This document shows, piece by piece, positions 25,724 to 37,521 of a stretch of 64,000 nt of DNA. Position numbers and translations under genes: made by a program. The notes beneath the pieces were generated by a model. The model searched no databases. It saw nothing but the letters and a program-made list of their open reading frames with translations, and was not told where the DNA came from. Origin of the DNA: Chytridium lagenaria (taxonomy: Eukaryota; Chytridiomycota; Chytridiomycetes; Chytridiales; Chytridiaceae); NCBI GenBank assembly GCA_025449115.1, contig JAHLKC010000073.1:124001-188000 (forward strand), written 5' to 3'. Numbering within the stretch: the first letter of the stretch is position 1; each line of letters opens with the position of its first letter.

Positions 25724-28285
25724 TATATGAGATTGTTTTTATAACATGGAAAGAGCGGCTTTGTCTCTTTATCCCAGTACGGTGCTATTCCACGGGATTC
25801 GTGCGGTTTACAACATTAAAGTATTCTATGTAATTTTCAGCAAACAAACACAACTACTTAACTACCTCTATATATGTCTCCATCGTATCGACCGATTGGT
25901 GCCATAAGAATAAAGTCAGGGAATCCGAAAGCTACAGTACTGGTTTAATACAAGACTAATATATACTTTTACCATCAGTAAATCCGACAACGTCCTTTCG
26001 GAACTCGGCACATAATCCATAAACAGCGCTCTTCACATTTTCGGAATCATTCAACAAACATCCTTCAGAAAGAATAGCGCTCAAATTATTCCTTGTCAGG
26101 TTTGCCGCGTAAAGTAAGCCGCAAAGATTAAGTGGCGAAATCAAAGATTTGGCATAATCGGGTAAGGATTTCAAGCTTTGATAGAATACGTCCAAAGTGT
26201 GCGCATGGATGTGATAAGATCTTCCAAAAAAAGGTTAGAATAACTTTCCATTTTAACAGCTTACGTTAAATCAATAAGCTCGACCATAAACTCGTTGTAA
26301 GGGTCTCCATTATTCAGCTCCTTTGCTTTTTGGATTTTTTGAAGTAGGCTACTTCCCTAAATCACAATGAGATACAAAACATTAATACTATCACCTTTTT
26401 GACAACGAGGAACCGGAAAAGATGAATGTAGGTCGTCAACTCGTTCCACGGGTTCTTGGCAGTTCCAAATTCCTTCTTTCCAGATAAAATACTCTTTGCA
26501 TCTTTCAAGTAGCCCACAGAGCCTCCACAATCCTCCCCCTCAAATCCTTTCCCAAGTGCATATAAAACATACCTCTGCGCATATATTTTAACACCAAAGT
26601 AAGCAAATGAACATCTTACCGAACATTGCTGCGCCATTGGAAAATTATCACCACCTCCCGTTGTCATCACCCCCAATTGGCAATCATGTCGGCAATAGCG
26701 TTATAGGCGCTATACGCGTGTCCACCACACGATCTTCGACAGGATTCAAGGACCTCAGTCGCCCACCATGTTACGACGGCTTTTAAGCCTGCGGACGTGG
26801 CATGAATATCAGGGAGACTCATGAGGTAAGCTTCGGTGTTGGTTCCAGCGAGATCTTGAATCTTTTTCCATTCTGCGAAAGTATGCCTACAGCGATGAGA
26901 ACAAGAGGCTGATAGAGGTAATCCCACCATTCGACAAGTTTAAATACGTAGACACCTGCGACGGCAGGGAGAAGGTTGACTTGTTGAGCTTGGTAATCCA
27001 GAATCTGTTGGTTTACATTGCCCTGCCTGTCAGAAAAAACGCGAGAATTTAGCTCGCGTGATATCAAAAAACACTTTCACCTCCTTACAACACCATAACG
27101 GCACGCAATAGTCAATGCTTTCCCCAAAATAACCCAAATATTGAACGTCAACGTAAGACGTTCCGGAATCAATGGAGCGTACCTAAACGCCTATCAGTTT
27201 CACCTGGCAAATGAACAAACATTATCGCAGGGTGAATAGGCCCCGTCACATCTCCTTTCTCATCAACCGTGCACCACCTCATAAGCATACTCTTCCGAGG
27301 AATCCTGACCTGTGTCAACTGAATCCATCCATTGTCCAATCCATGACGTCCAGCTTTCGCACCAACATCTCCACATGTCACACCAGGGAGTAGTCTCCCG
27401 TTACTATCACGAAGCTGAACAAGGAACCAGTTCAAACCAATGTTTGAACCGTGAACAATCGTTTGCGCGATAAGAACTGTTTGAAAAATTAGAAGCAGCT
27501 TGTGGGTAAAGATTCCACCTGTATGGGTTGCACTTTGACCAACCATTCCAATCCACCATTTTGTGGATGTTAGGCTGGGCGAATGCAATACCCATTCATC
27601 ATTCGTTTGATCGAAGGTAGCAGTTGTTTCTAAATCTCGAAGGGAAGAACTATGGCCAAGCTCGGTCTACAACCAGACTTAGATGAAACACACATAAAAA
27701 GAGCATACCATCGCAAAGCTTCCGAGCATGTCATACTCTTCAACTTGCTTGACGAATCTATCACGTTGATCGTCCGTGGAGAAAAACGTCAACGCTGTTC
27801 GAAACAAAACTTCATGGACTCCTATCCGCATACTAAAACTGTCCGAAAGTTCGCTAAAGACTGTGAGAAAGAAATATGTAAAAAAAAACTTACGACATGC
27901 ATGAGAAGATGGCTTTTGAGAACTCGGCGTCGTTCAACGTCTTTCGGATTTCGACTACACGACGGATCTGGGCCATGGTCCTTTCGAAGTCAGATCATAT
28001 TTTCATATAGACATCGTTATTACTTTTCACGCATCTCGGCCTGTGTCAGATCAAAGTGATGGCCGTCGCTGAAGCTTAGGATGGGATCTCGTTGAATCAA
28101 GAGGTGTGCCATGTCCTTAAAGAGGTAGTTCGTTATAAGCGCAATCTTTAAGTATGCATGCATGCATTTCTGGAGCGATAGCATACCCTATATTTGGTTG
28201 CTTGAGGACCTCCATCGAGAAATGTCCTCATCAGCGGGATGCTGAAGGACGACGCAGCTCTCTCTCTCGCAATGTCGATGTTCAT
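25720..28285 (-). CDS. Acyl-CoA oxidase (peroxisomal beta-oxidation type)
   Basis: FAD enzyme that would catalyse the first, H2O2-producing step of peroxisomal fatty-acid oxidation. From ATG 28285: ARERAASSF...FLDGG, HHFDLTQAEMRE, IGVHEVLF, YDMLGSFAMTELGHSS, LETTATFDQTNDEWVLHSP (FAD/substrate domain), TKWWIGMVGQSATHT, LRDSNGRLLPGVTCGD, DNGWIQ, RQGNVNQQILDYQ, RSCGGHAYSAYN, and a C-terminal part ending AFGFPD...GRYDGDIY and APYWDKETKPLF. At least nine short introns, for example a 42-nt one in SATHT/VLIAQ. Several frame breaks. Where ACOX enzymes have T-(F/Y/W)-E-G-(D/E)-N, with Glu the catalytic base, this protein reads TGGGDN, so the Glu appears replaced by Gly. No C-terminal SKL-type or clear N-terminal PTS2 signal is visible. 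The C-terminal two exons are inferred from splice sites and conserved motifs. Confidence 0.8.
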
Positions 28286-28949
28286 CAGAAATGTTGCGGC
28301 AAAAATGAACACGTGAGAAAGAGACAATTTCTGTTTGTTGTCTGGTGTAGGTTTGCTGTTTGCATTATTAGAAGCTCAACAAGTTTTTAAATCTTATTTA
28401 TTTCTTCTTGCTCTCGACGTCTCTGTTAATGTGGTTGTTGAAATCGGTGGGCTGGGAGTAAGCGCTACAGTTCATCAACATCAAGAATAAATAAAACGTT
28501 TTCATATCAAACACTCCATCAGTATTGCTTCGTCTCTCTTTCTCTATCTCTCTCTCTCTCTATGTGTGTATGTGTGTGTGTCTGTGTCTGTGTGTGGTTG
28601 GTTACCCCACAATCAGCATCACATTTACAACATCACCTCTTGACCAACACCCCATCCCAATAGGTAAGTAAACCCAACCTGCATTATTGGTCTACAACAA
28701 ATCACGAAAAATCAACCAACTGATCCATGTACGACCAAAAATGAACCAGCCGAAAACACGACCAGGGGGTCGGTGGAGGGTTTGACGTGCGCAAGCATGG
28801 GGGAACACCCCAGCAAGTCCCACCAAAGAACGAGGGCGTATTCTTTTGGAAGGAGCAGTCCCAAAGGAGGGACAACTTTTTGTTTTTCTTTCAAAAGTTT
28901 TGAGTTATCACATCAACAGTAACGACGTCTCGTCTCGAATCACTTTATT
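28286..28949. other. Divergent promoter region between acyl-CoA oxidase (-) and GDSL-like (+) genes
   Basis: About 660 bp between two divergently transcribed genes. It contains a (CT)n then (TG)n tract. A minus-strand open frame at 28712-28894 has no domain and is not called. Confidence 0.5.
28535..28600. repeat. (CT)n-(TG)n dinucleotide tracts
   Basis: Pyrimidine CT repeats from about 28535 to 28560 followed by TGTGTG repeats to about 28600. Confidence 0.85.
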
Positions 28950-30763
28950 ATGACAGGAAACATATGGGCATTATGCATTTGGACGGTGCTGATGGGTTTA
29001 GAATTGGTGCGGAGCGTTTCTGCACAGATGGTGAGATTATTATAGAATGTATTCTTTCAGCGTTTTGTTTTTCTTTGGTGGTGGGACCGTTGGTGGCTGT
29101 GATGCTCTGAAGGATGCATTTGAAATTGTGAGGGATCATTTATGGTTTTGCATGAATTCATGTACATACGTGAAGGATACCGATTATGCTGTGCATGCGT
29201 CGACGGGACTGCATGAGGTCGCGGCTTTTAGGATCATAACTAACCCACCGTCACTTGCATCTAGGTCGTATCCGACATTACAAGAATCGTAGCATTCGGT
29301 GACGGGTAAGCTCGACATTCCTAACACTTATTTACCGTCCAACTTTTCGCTTGATTTGTTTTCTTTTTGTTCACCTGTCTTCGGTGGTGGCGTGGTTTCT
29401 AAATTCTAACTACCCTCTCAGCCTTTCCGACATCAACAATCTCTACAACCGTACGTCCGGCCTATTTCCTGCCGCCCCCTACTATCAAGGCCGTTTTTCC
29501 GATGGTCCCATCTGGCTCGACTTTATGTCCTGGAGTCTCGGCAACTCCTCCGCCAATGGCGTTGAAGTGAAATCCTTTGCCAATGGAGCGTCTATCACGA
29601 ATAAGACTTTGGCGATTCCGAGATGGAGAGAGGAGACGATTAAGTATCCGGATTTGCAGGATCAGTTAAATGCGCATTTGACGGATGATCTTGCGGTGAA
29701 TAGGAATGGGAAGGGAGATACACTATACACTGTGTTTGCGGGGATGCATGACTTTATGGAGGGGATGGATGGGTAAGTTTTCTTTAACTTCGATTCAGTT
29801 TGGCTTTGGAGGTGTTTTCGTCTTTTTAAGGGGCCTTTCAAGTTCTTTACATATTGCCTCTTAATTTCGGCCCACTCTTCGCTTACTCCCACGAACAACT
29901 TATCGTAACCTTGACATGGCTAAATCTTTATTTTATTCTAGAAACGATTACCCCGACGTTGTTGGTGGGGTTTCATCAACGACCGCAATGATAAATCAGC
30001 TCTTGTTCTCTGGCGCAAAAAATGTTCTCGTTATGAACCTCCCTCCAATGGAATTTGTCCCGCGAGCCGCCTACCTGAGAACCGTACAAACTCGAAGAGA
30101 ATGCCAAGGGTAGTTACCGGGATGGCAGCATCATGGAACCATCAGCTCCACAAAGCTATGGCGGAGGCCTCGGTATGCGTTTCCTCGTTCTTTTTTGCTC
30201 ATTCTTTGTTAACGCTGTTCTTAGACTGCACACCCTGGCGCGCATATTGCCCTTATGGATGTATTTAAGGTTGTGACGGATGTGCTTGTGGAGGGAACAA
30301 CAGCTTTCGTGAACACGAAGGAGCCGTGCTACCGGAATGGACCTGTGAGGGAGAGGACGCCGGGACCGATGAACTTTACGGAGACTGTGACGGGTGCACC
30401 ACAGATTTGTAAAGATCCGGCGGGGTATGTGTTTTGGGATGGGGTGAGTGATAATTATATTGTCTTCATTTTTTGGTTGTCTCTGCCATTGGTATTGTTT
30501 CTGATTTTGGGGTGTTTATTTTTCAATAGGTTTATTTCACGTCACGCATGCATGAGATTATTGCAAGTGGGGCTCTTGACATGGTGAGAACTGGGAAGAC
30601 GGGAATGAATGGAACGTTTGGATCGCCAAGAGCTGCAACTACCGTTGTTGTGACAGCCTTCACAGCGACGCCAAAGCCTACAAGTGGGGGGGCTGTTGGT
30701 GGATCATTTATGGGCTTGGGATGGGTTATGGCACTTGCATGTGGGGTATCGTGGTTGTGGTAA
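28950..30763 (+). CDS. Secreted, probably GPI-anchored GDSL-fold protein lacking catalytic residues
   Basis: SGNH/GDSL hydrolase fold. ATG 28950 opens a signal peptide (IWALCIWTVLMGLELVRSVSA). After introns come VAFGDGLSD (block I), PYYQGRFSDGPIW, VFAGMHDF (block III region), GAKNVLVMNLPPMEFVPRA, HPGAHIALMDVF and FWDGVYFTSRMHE (block V). The expected active residues are Ser in GDSL, Asn in GxND and His in WDxxHPT. Here they read GDGL, GMHD and WDGVYFT, so Ser, Asn and His all appear missing. The GDGL codon is made at a splice junction between about 29308 and 29422. The end is Ala/Thr-rich with a final hydrophobic stretch (FMGLGWVMALACGVSWLW), like a GPI signal. One frame break lies near 30110. 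The second exon, between the signal peptide and 29267, is uncertain. Likely a non-enzymatic wall or secreted protein. Confidence 0.7.
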
Positions 30764-31541
30764 ACATATTCTTGATCGTTTTATATCTCCCTTTTCAGTT
30801 TGTTTATTGGGAGAATATTTCTTCTTTTTCTTTGTATTTCCTGTACACCGGTCAGAGCTTTGCCTTCCTTTCCCACATTGTCGGTTACTAGAACTTATTC
30901 CGCAAAGATCTTTTCTTCATTCATTTCTTCCGGCCTTGGTTCTTGTGATTCAGTATTTTTGGTCACGGTATTTTTTTTGTTTGGGTCGGAAGCGCATATC
31001 CCCACTATTCTTTCTTTCTTTCTTGTTTGTATAGTATTACGAGGACGCGATGTTCCTCTGAAGATTTAGTTTTTGTATGTTTACATTTTCGTTTTGCGAT
31101 GGGTTGTGGTTTCTATAAATTTGGGCATTTATTTTGGTGTCCTTTAGTTGAGGTCTGTGACAATTGATTTATCACAATCTTTGTCAAGGCTTTTGTGGTT
31201 TTGTTTTTGTTTTTTTTTCTGCATTGACACATTCGGTATAGCGTTGGTATATAGTTTTATAGTTTAAGGCATTGATTTTGTTGTGAAATGATTGGTTTTT
31301 TTTAAAAAGATTATCGTTGACAAGAAAAAACGAATGATCGGAAACGATTTTAGTTTTTGTGGACTGGTACATGTGAAGAAATATGGGATGAAGAGAATAA
31401 AACGAGCAGTGATATGAAAGAACGTGAATAATTCGAATGTGAGAAAGGATAGTAAAAACAAATACTTGGACTCAAACAAAAAAGAAAAGGCAATTGAAAC
31501 TTAATCAAATGTCGATAATAGCATTTCCCGCCTTTTTGAAT
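30764..31541. other. Convergent intergenic region
   Basis: About 780 bp between the ends of the GDSL-like (+) and first fasciclin (-) genes. T-rich with long T runs; open frames here are low-complexity Phe/Leu/Ser and are not supported as genes. It probably contains both 3' UTRs. Confidence 0.5.
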
Positions 31542-33049
31542 TCAAGCAACAACGCCCCCAACCATCGCAACCCCCACCGCAACCAAAACTCCCCACCATC
31601 CCAACCCTCCACATCCCGTCTCCCCACAAGCCCCAGACCTCGTAGTCGACGTTGTCGTTCCAGTCGCTCCAGCCGTCGCCCTCCCTGTCCACTCAACGTG
31701 ACAGTCGCACTCCCGGTAGCAGGGGTCGGCAACCCCGTAATCACCGCAGCCTCCAATCCCGTCGAGGGCACGGCAACCTGATTGACACCTCGAATGATCC
31801 CACCCCTGAAGATGATGTCGGCAGCTGTTCCTGCTAACGTGTCGGGACCCATTGTGCGACGGAGACCGGAGAGAGCGGTTGCAGCGTCAACGGGCTAGAG
31901 AAAACAAAAACAAAACATAAAATTAAATGGTTAGGGTCTTCGTTTGTTGTTCTTTTTTTTTTTTTGACTCTTTTTTTTTGAAGTGGGGGGGTTCTTACGT
32001 GGTTGTCGGAGGAGTATGCACCAAACCAATGTTGTAGGCAATGATTTTTCGGAGGGTTTCGGTTGACGCATTTTGGAGGACAGGAGAGGCTAATATGATT
32101 TTGATCTGTTGGTACAAACCTAAAAAAGCAAACATATCCGATAAGCTAACCAGAGCCAAAAAAAAAAAGAAAGAAAGAAAGCTCACATAGTCACAGAATT
32201 AAACGGCAACGCATTCAACGTCTCCGTCATCCCAGCCCTTTCCACGACTTTAACCCATTCCCCAAAATCCAACGCAAGTCTCGATTTCTGGTTCTGAAGA
32301 GTAGCGCCAAACTCTGGGGATGGGTTCACCAGACAATTGGTGACTTGAATAAGCCCGTCATCACAAAAGACGGCGAGAGTGAGGAAACAAGAGTTGGATT
32401 CGACTTCGTTGCCGGTTTGAATGTAGATTTTGCGGTCTCGACCCCAGACTTGGGTGGGGGTGAGGTTGCGGCCTGGGGCATAGTCGTCCCAGATCATAGC
32501 TGGAAAGAAGCGAGGGGGGAGGGGAGGAGTTAGCCTTTATTTTTGTGGAGATTGAAAAGGATAGTGAAGGTGGTTTGATGCTCAGTTATGAATTGCTTGG
32601 GGGATAATGGATAGTGCGATGGAGGATGATGGTAGAGTGAGAGCAAAAAACTCACAAACGTTAAAGTCCGTATCCGCGAAATAGTCAAAATGAAACAATC
32701 CAGCATCAGGATCCCCCGGTCTTGCCACATTCCTCGTATAATCAATCAACACTCTCATAAAAGAAATTCCTCCTGTGGTAGCTCCCGCCGTCTCATAAAC
32801 ATCCTACAAAAAGTTAACCCTTTGCCTAAAAAAGACAACACCCACATCCGATGCAACAAACAACGTCCCGTTGTTTAGATTCTTGGACATGTTTTCTTGG
32901 TAGATCCGAGATGCCGTGGAGAAGGTCATGGGACGGGGGGTGTTGACGTCCGAGTAAGGGGTTGTAGAGTAGGTTTGAAGCCATTGTTGCATTGTTGCAG
33001 CGGAGACGAGGGGGGACAGGAGGAGGGGGAGGTATCGTTGGAGATGCAT
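31542..33049 (-). CDS. Secreted GPI-anchored fasciclin-domain protein, copy A
   Basis: Starts MHLQRYLPLLLSPLVSAA (signal peptide) at 33049. It then has a region with QQWLQTYSTTPYSD, TFSTASRIY and LFVASD, shared with copy B (33748-35257), then MIWDDYAPG, a Cys-containing segment (AVFCDDGLIQVTNCLVNP), a fasciclin-like part (EWVKVVERAGMTETLNALPFNSVT, LRKIIAYNI) and IIFRGGIIRGVNQV. The C-terminus is Thr/Ser/Gly-rich followed by a hydrophobic tail (GVLVAVGVAMVGGVVA), as in GPI signals, ending at TGA 31544-31542 after one frame break near 31700. Fasciclin domains mediate adhesion at cell surfaces and walls; that role is inferred. Introns follow LFVASD and others, at positions matching copy B. Confidence 0.72.
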
Positions 33050-33747
33050 GATGCTGCCAAAGGTGTGAGATGACGGCGCAAATTGAAGATGTCAAGGGTT
33101 GAAAGAAATCGTTTCGTTGCTTCCCTTTGAAATAAAGAGGCGTGTTACTCGACGCCTCCAATTTTGGTTCGTTCGGACAACTTTATCAAAAATCTTTATT
33201 TAGAGAAAAACCAATCGAAGACTAGCCGGTATTTTGAGGCTGACGGAGAATAAAGTTGTTGGGGAACGGTGTCCTTTACCTCCAGGATTGGTGAAAGCGT
33301 AAAACACGCTTAACTTTAGATTGAAAACGTAAAGTGGGAACTACGTTGAGTATTCATTTGTCAAGCGGTCTATTATTGTAAGCAGCTATTCACTTCACTG
33401 GAAAGGCGAAAAAAGGTCATGACTGTCGCTGGTGCTTGAGACCAATGAACGGGACATAAAAAACCACCATACCCAATACGAGAAACAAGTGCAAGTTTAT
33501 GAAAGTCATTGAAGATAGGCAATAGCAAAAAAAAAAGTACAAGTCAAATCCAGAACTGCGAACGAACAAGGGTAGCAAAAAGAGAAGGAGAAAAAAAGTT
33601 GAAAGAGGGGAGCAACAACGCGCTTCAAATCGCCTCCACGGACACCACAAAACAATTGAGCGAAATAAAAAAAATGGAACAGATGAACCAGATATCGAGG
33701 TCTGGAAAATCCATCAAACAAAGGAGAAAAAAAATATTTATCATAGA
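33050..33747. other. Intergenic region between fasciclin copies A and B
   Basis: About 700 bp containing the promoter of copy A and 3' UTR of copy B. A-rich on the + strand around 33500-33750. No supported gene; the open frames at 33417-33650 and 33509-33751 are low-complexity. Confidence 0.5.
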
Positions 33748-35257
33748 TTAAAATCCAACAACCGCTCCAACCAACGCAACAATACCCGCAAGAAGAGCAG
33801 AGGGAACCAACAATGCCCCAGATCCACTCTTTGAGGTAGTAGTAGTAGCAGCAGGCGTAGTTGAGAGAGTCACGGAACCAGTGGCAGCAGGAGCACCCGT
33901 GGTGGCGCCTCCAGCAGCCGAAGTGGTCGCAGCAGCCGATGTGGTTGCGTTCGGGGTACCTCCAGGGGTGAATTGACCAGATCCAGGAAGGACACCGAAC
34001 GTGCCGTCAAAGCTGGGAGGAAGGATCATCCTGTTCTGTCCACGAATGATACCACCAAAGAAGGGAACGTCACCAGCACCTTGGTAAGTGTCGGCGTAGT
34101 CAACAAGGTTTCTACGGTTTGAAGAGGGGGTGGGTTGGAAAAGGGTCGCGGAGGCGGGGAACAGGGCGGGACTGCCAGATGAAGCGTAGGGCTGGTCAAC
34201 AAGGATCGAGTAGGCGAGGATCTTGATGAGCTGCTCGTCAGTGTAGGTACCGGGGACGTTGGCGGCAGCAAGGGCGTCGTTGCTGGGGATGAAAACGGTG
34301 GCGGCGTTGAAAGGAAGGTTGTCGAGGAGGGGGACCATGTTGAAACGCTCAAGGAGACCAAAGAATGCATCGAATTGAATGCGCATTTGGAGACGGTTGG
34401 CAACGGCGACGCTGAAGACCGGGTTACGGTTGGCGGGGCAGGAGATGGCCTGGACCATACCGTCGTCGCATCTGACGGCAGCCGTCAACTGATAATAGAT
34501 AGTTGGTGTTTAGAAATTAGATGGTTAGCTAATGTTGTTTTCTTTCCATAATTAAACTATATAGCTTAATTACGGCATTAAACACTTACGAAGCACTGAG
34601 AAAACTCTCTCTCGTTTCCAGAGAAGAGGAAGATGGATCGATCATTGTTGTTTCCAGTTGCTCCACCTCCACCCCACTTTTGACCAGCGCTCAAGTCTCT
34701 TCCAGTGCATAGTCGTCCCAAACAAAGGCTGATAATGAGATATTCCAATTAGCATGCAAAGCATTGTGGCAAACAATATGAGAAGAAGGTTTTTTAATCT
34801 GTAGACATGATACTCACTGACTTGGTTGGCAGTGTCGGCAACAAAGAGGTAGTGGAACCTGCCTGCGGGCTCAGAGGGGGTACCAATGTTAATTGTGTAG
34901 TCGATAGGTGGGCCCGAGATGAAGGCGACACCGCCAGTGGTTTGACCGGCAGCCCTGTACACATCCTATACAGGAAAGAAACGACAAAGTTGGTCAACGA
35001 ATGTTATAATTATCGATCATCGGTTTGTAAGAATGAAAGTGTCTTACATCGGAAGGCACGAAAAGGGTTCCCCCACTGTAAGTAGTGGAGCCAATGACGG
35101 ATCGTGCGGTGGAGAAGGTCAACGGTGCTTTGGTAAAATCATCTGAATAAGGGGTAGTTGCATAGCGTTCGACCCATTGGTTGATAGTGAGAGCGTTGGC
35201 AGAGTTTGAGACAATAGCCAAAAATGCCGCAGTGGCAATGACGGTGTTGACGATCAT
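33748..35257 (-). CDS. Secreted GPI-anchored fasciclin-domain protein, copy B
   Basis: MIVNTVIATAAFLAIVSNSANA is a clear signal peptide. The mature protein begins TINQWVERYATTPYSD, nearly the same pattern as copy A, and continues LFVPSD, HYLFVADTANQ, FVWDDYA and RCDDGMVQAISCPANRNP. The fasciclin core (FFGLLERFNMVPLLDNLPF, ATVFIPSNDAL, ILAYSILVDQP) follows, then GGIIRGQNRMIL. The tail is Ala/Thr-rich ending in a hydrophobic stretch (SALLAGIVALVGAVVGF). The last 246-residue exon is intact without frame breaks. Three introns separate the four exons. Likely a surface adhesion or wall protein; tandem paralog of copy A on the same strand. Confidence 0.8.
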
Positions 35258-37521
35258 CCTGTCCGGAAAGTCTGTCGTTTGGATGTGTGTGTGAGAGTGA
35301 GGGAGAGAGGTGGTTAGGTTTGTAGGTAGATAGAGTGATGGAGAGAGTCTGGAGACGGATGGATTCTTTCCCTTCTTTTCCTTCCTTTAGCCCCTTCCTT
35401 ACCCTATTAACGACGGTTACTATTATGTGAAAAAAAAAGGTTTTGAAACGGAGACTCCTGAGGAGGCAAAAAACTGAATATTAGATTTTAAAAGGTAGTA
35501 CAATGTATAACCTTGTACAACTTTAAATTGAAATGTCCGGTTTATAAGAACATGATTCTTTTTTCTTTTCTATTCTTCTACATATTTAAAATGAATATAA
35601 AATAACCTAAACTCTATTCATTAAATCAGGTCAAGGCATCTATTACTGCTGCAACAACTAAACATCAAGAGATTGCCACAACACTCTCATCGCCACAGCA
35701 GAACACTATTAGATGCCTCCCTTCCTGTTCGCATGCAGAATTTAGAATCTATGTCGCCAATCGTTATTATAATTTGTCGTGATCCTACATACATTATCCA
35801 ACAGCTCAGTACTTTGCCAGCAATTCCATCATTTGCTTCTCGGTTATCGGAACCTTTCCTGATTAGCCATTAAATCAAAGAAAGACGATAGGGAAAAGCC
35901 AGGTATGCAGATAAGCACTGTTTTTCTCATGTTACTGCCTTCAACAACGTCACCGGCCGGTTTGGCGTAAAGTTAGCGAAGACGTTTTAATTTTCAATTT
36001 TATCGTCGACTATGTGAGTATAATCTTGTCCTCTGATCACTCGGAACACACTCAGACCATCCCTCCGTCGACACAATAATCGCCGTGCACTAAAGCGGTT
36101 TACTCTGGATAGTCGATTTCTTACCCTTCGCCCCACAAAGGATTTCAAAGCTTTCATTAGATTAAACAGCGCTGGATAAAAACGCTTCCCACTCATCTCC
36201 ATCTTTGAAAACGTTTTTGATCAAAAGTTCATCTCGTTCCAATCATCTAAAAGGATAGTCTTTTTATCGCCACAGGCTGAGGACTAAAGTACAGTTTAGC
36301 ATTAGTTTTAAGGAAACTGACATTCGCAAGTTATTCTGTATACTTGAGCTCTGTATTTGAGGTAGGCGGTTAATAAGAGATGACGTGAATTGCCTCATGT
36401 GATATGATGCATGGAATCCTTTTGAACATGATAATGAATGTTTAGGGTTTAAGTAAAGAATCTCTCCCATCACTCATACCCTGTCTTTGTGATACTCCTC
36501 AAGTAATAATGCGGATGGAATGTTTCGCCTCTCTGCGTCAAATGGGAGGATGCCGATGAGAGTAGAGGGGTTGTGAGTGGGGTTGGGAGGGGGTTATAGG
36601 CTTACCTCGTGTTTTCGTTGTACTTTTGATTTCTTATATTACTCTATTATACAGTATACATATATAGAATAGATATCATATACATAGTCTCATTTTACCC
36701 ACCTCTTATATAATTATTGTATTTGCCACAGAGATATATTGGAATGGGTGTTCGGCCCATTCTTACTACACCATTACCCGTCCATCAATCCTTTTGTTCA
36801 CAATCAATCCATCACGTTCCATATACGTGTGCATAGGGAACAAAATGGTAGTCGTCTTGATTTTTCCGTAAAAGAAGTTGACGTAGAAAACAAAAAAATG
36901 GATTCTAAAAACACCGCTCTCAAGTACGTCAACGAACCTTATCGTTGCTTATCCCCTACACGTGGGGGCCTGTTCTCTGCATGATAATAAACACAACTAC
37001 ATGGGTGAAATAAAACGACAGGAGCGCGTGCAAATAACGTCACCCCACCCTCCTCCGCTCCACCGCGTCGGCATCGATAAAGGTAGAATGACGGAGTATC
37101 GTGCCAAAAAACGCATACTTTTAGTTCTTTCCCTCGCTTTTCACATGAAAGCAAAAAAAATCACGACATCTAAAAATTGAAATTTTTTGGCGTTGGACTT
37201 TGAACGTGAATGCTTTGCTAGGCGTGCTTGGATCCCACGAGGGGAGCCTTTATCAGCGACATCAGAGTGATCTCATTCTCATATGCCGTCGTTTTCCAAG
37301 CTCTTTTCGGCATTTTTTTTGAGTTATCGGTTTGTCAACATAGCATGACACCAGAGCCTAAACTTTACGAATGGCGGGTTATTTGTGCTTTTTTTTGCTT
37401 CTGTTTATTGATGAAAGATACCTCGAAAAAGGAATGGGGGGAATATATCTAAAAAATGGGGGGGTGGAATAAAGAAATAAATGTACATGGTGGTTGAAAT
37501 AAAGATAAAAGAATGGACGCG
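35258..37521. other. 2.3 kb region without a firm gene
   Basis: AT-rich with a few coding-like patches. At 35629-35873 an acceptor-like AAATCAG precedes a stretch that with one shift reads as ~78 residues ending ...SEPFLISH. At 36202-35987 (- strand) an ATG frame of 71 residues is Arg-rich. Neither matches a family I know and neither has the other exons. They may be gene remnants. The rest, 36500-37500, shows only scattered short frames. The right end holds the 3' UTR of the bHLH gene. Confidence 0.4.
35629..35873 (+). pseudogene. Possible exon or gene fragment, unknown
   Basis: An acceptor-like site ends about 35628. The frame VKASITAATTKHQEIAT... runs to about 35780, then continues one frame over as DPTYIIQQLSTLPAIPSF to TAA at 35871-35873. 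Composition looks coding but no family is recognised and no upstream exon is visible before the divergent fasciclin gene. Low confidence. Confidence 0.2.

Noticed and set aside
28712..28894. Minus-strand ORF in the ACOX-GDSL divergent promoter
   Set aside because: Short, no domain, lies where two promoters are expected.
36739..36984. 81-residue ORF on +
   Set aside because: Begins at TTG, no domain, and no splice sites linking it to other coding sequence.
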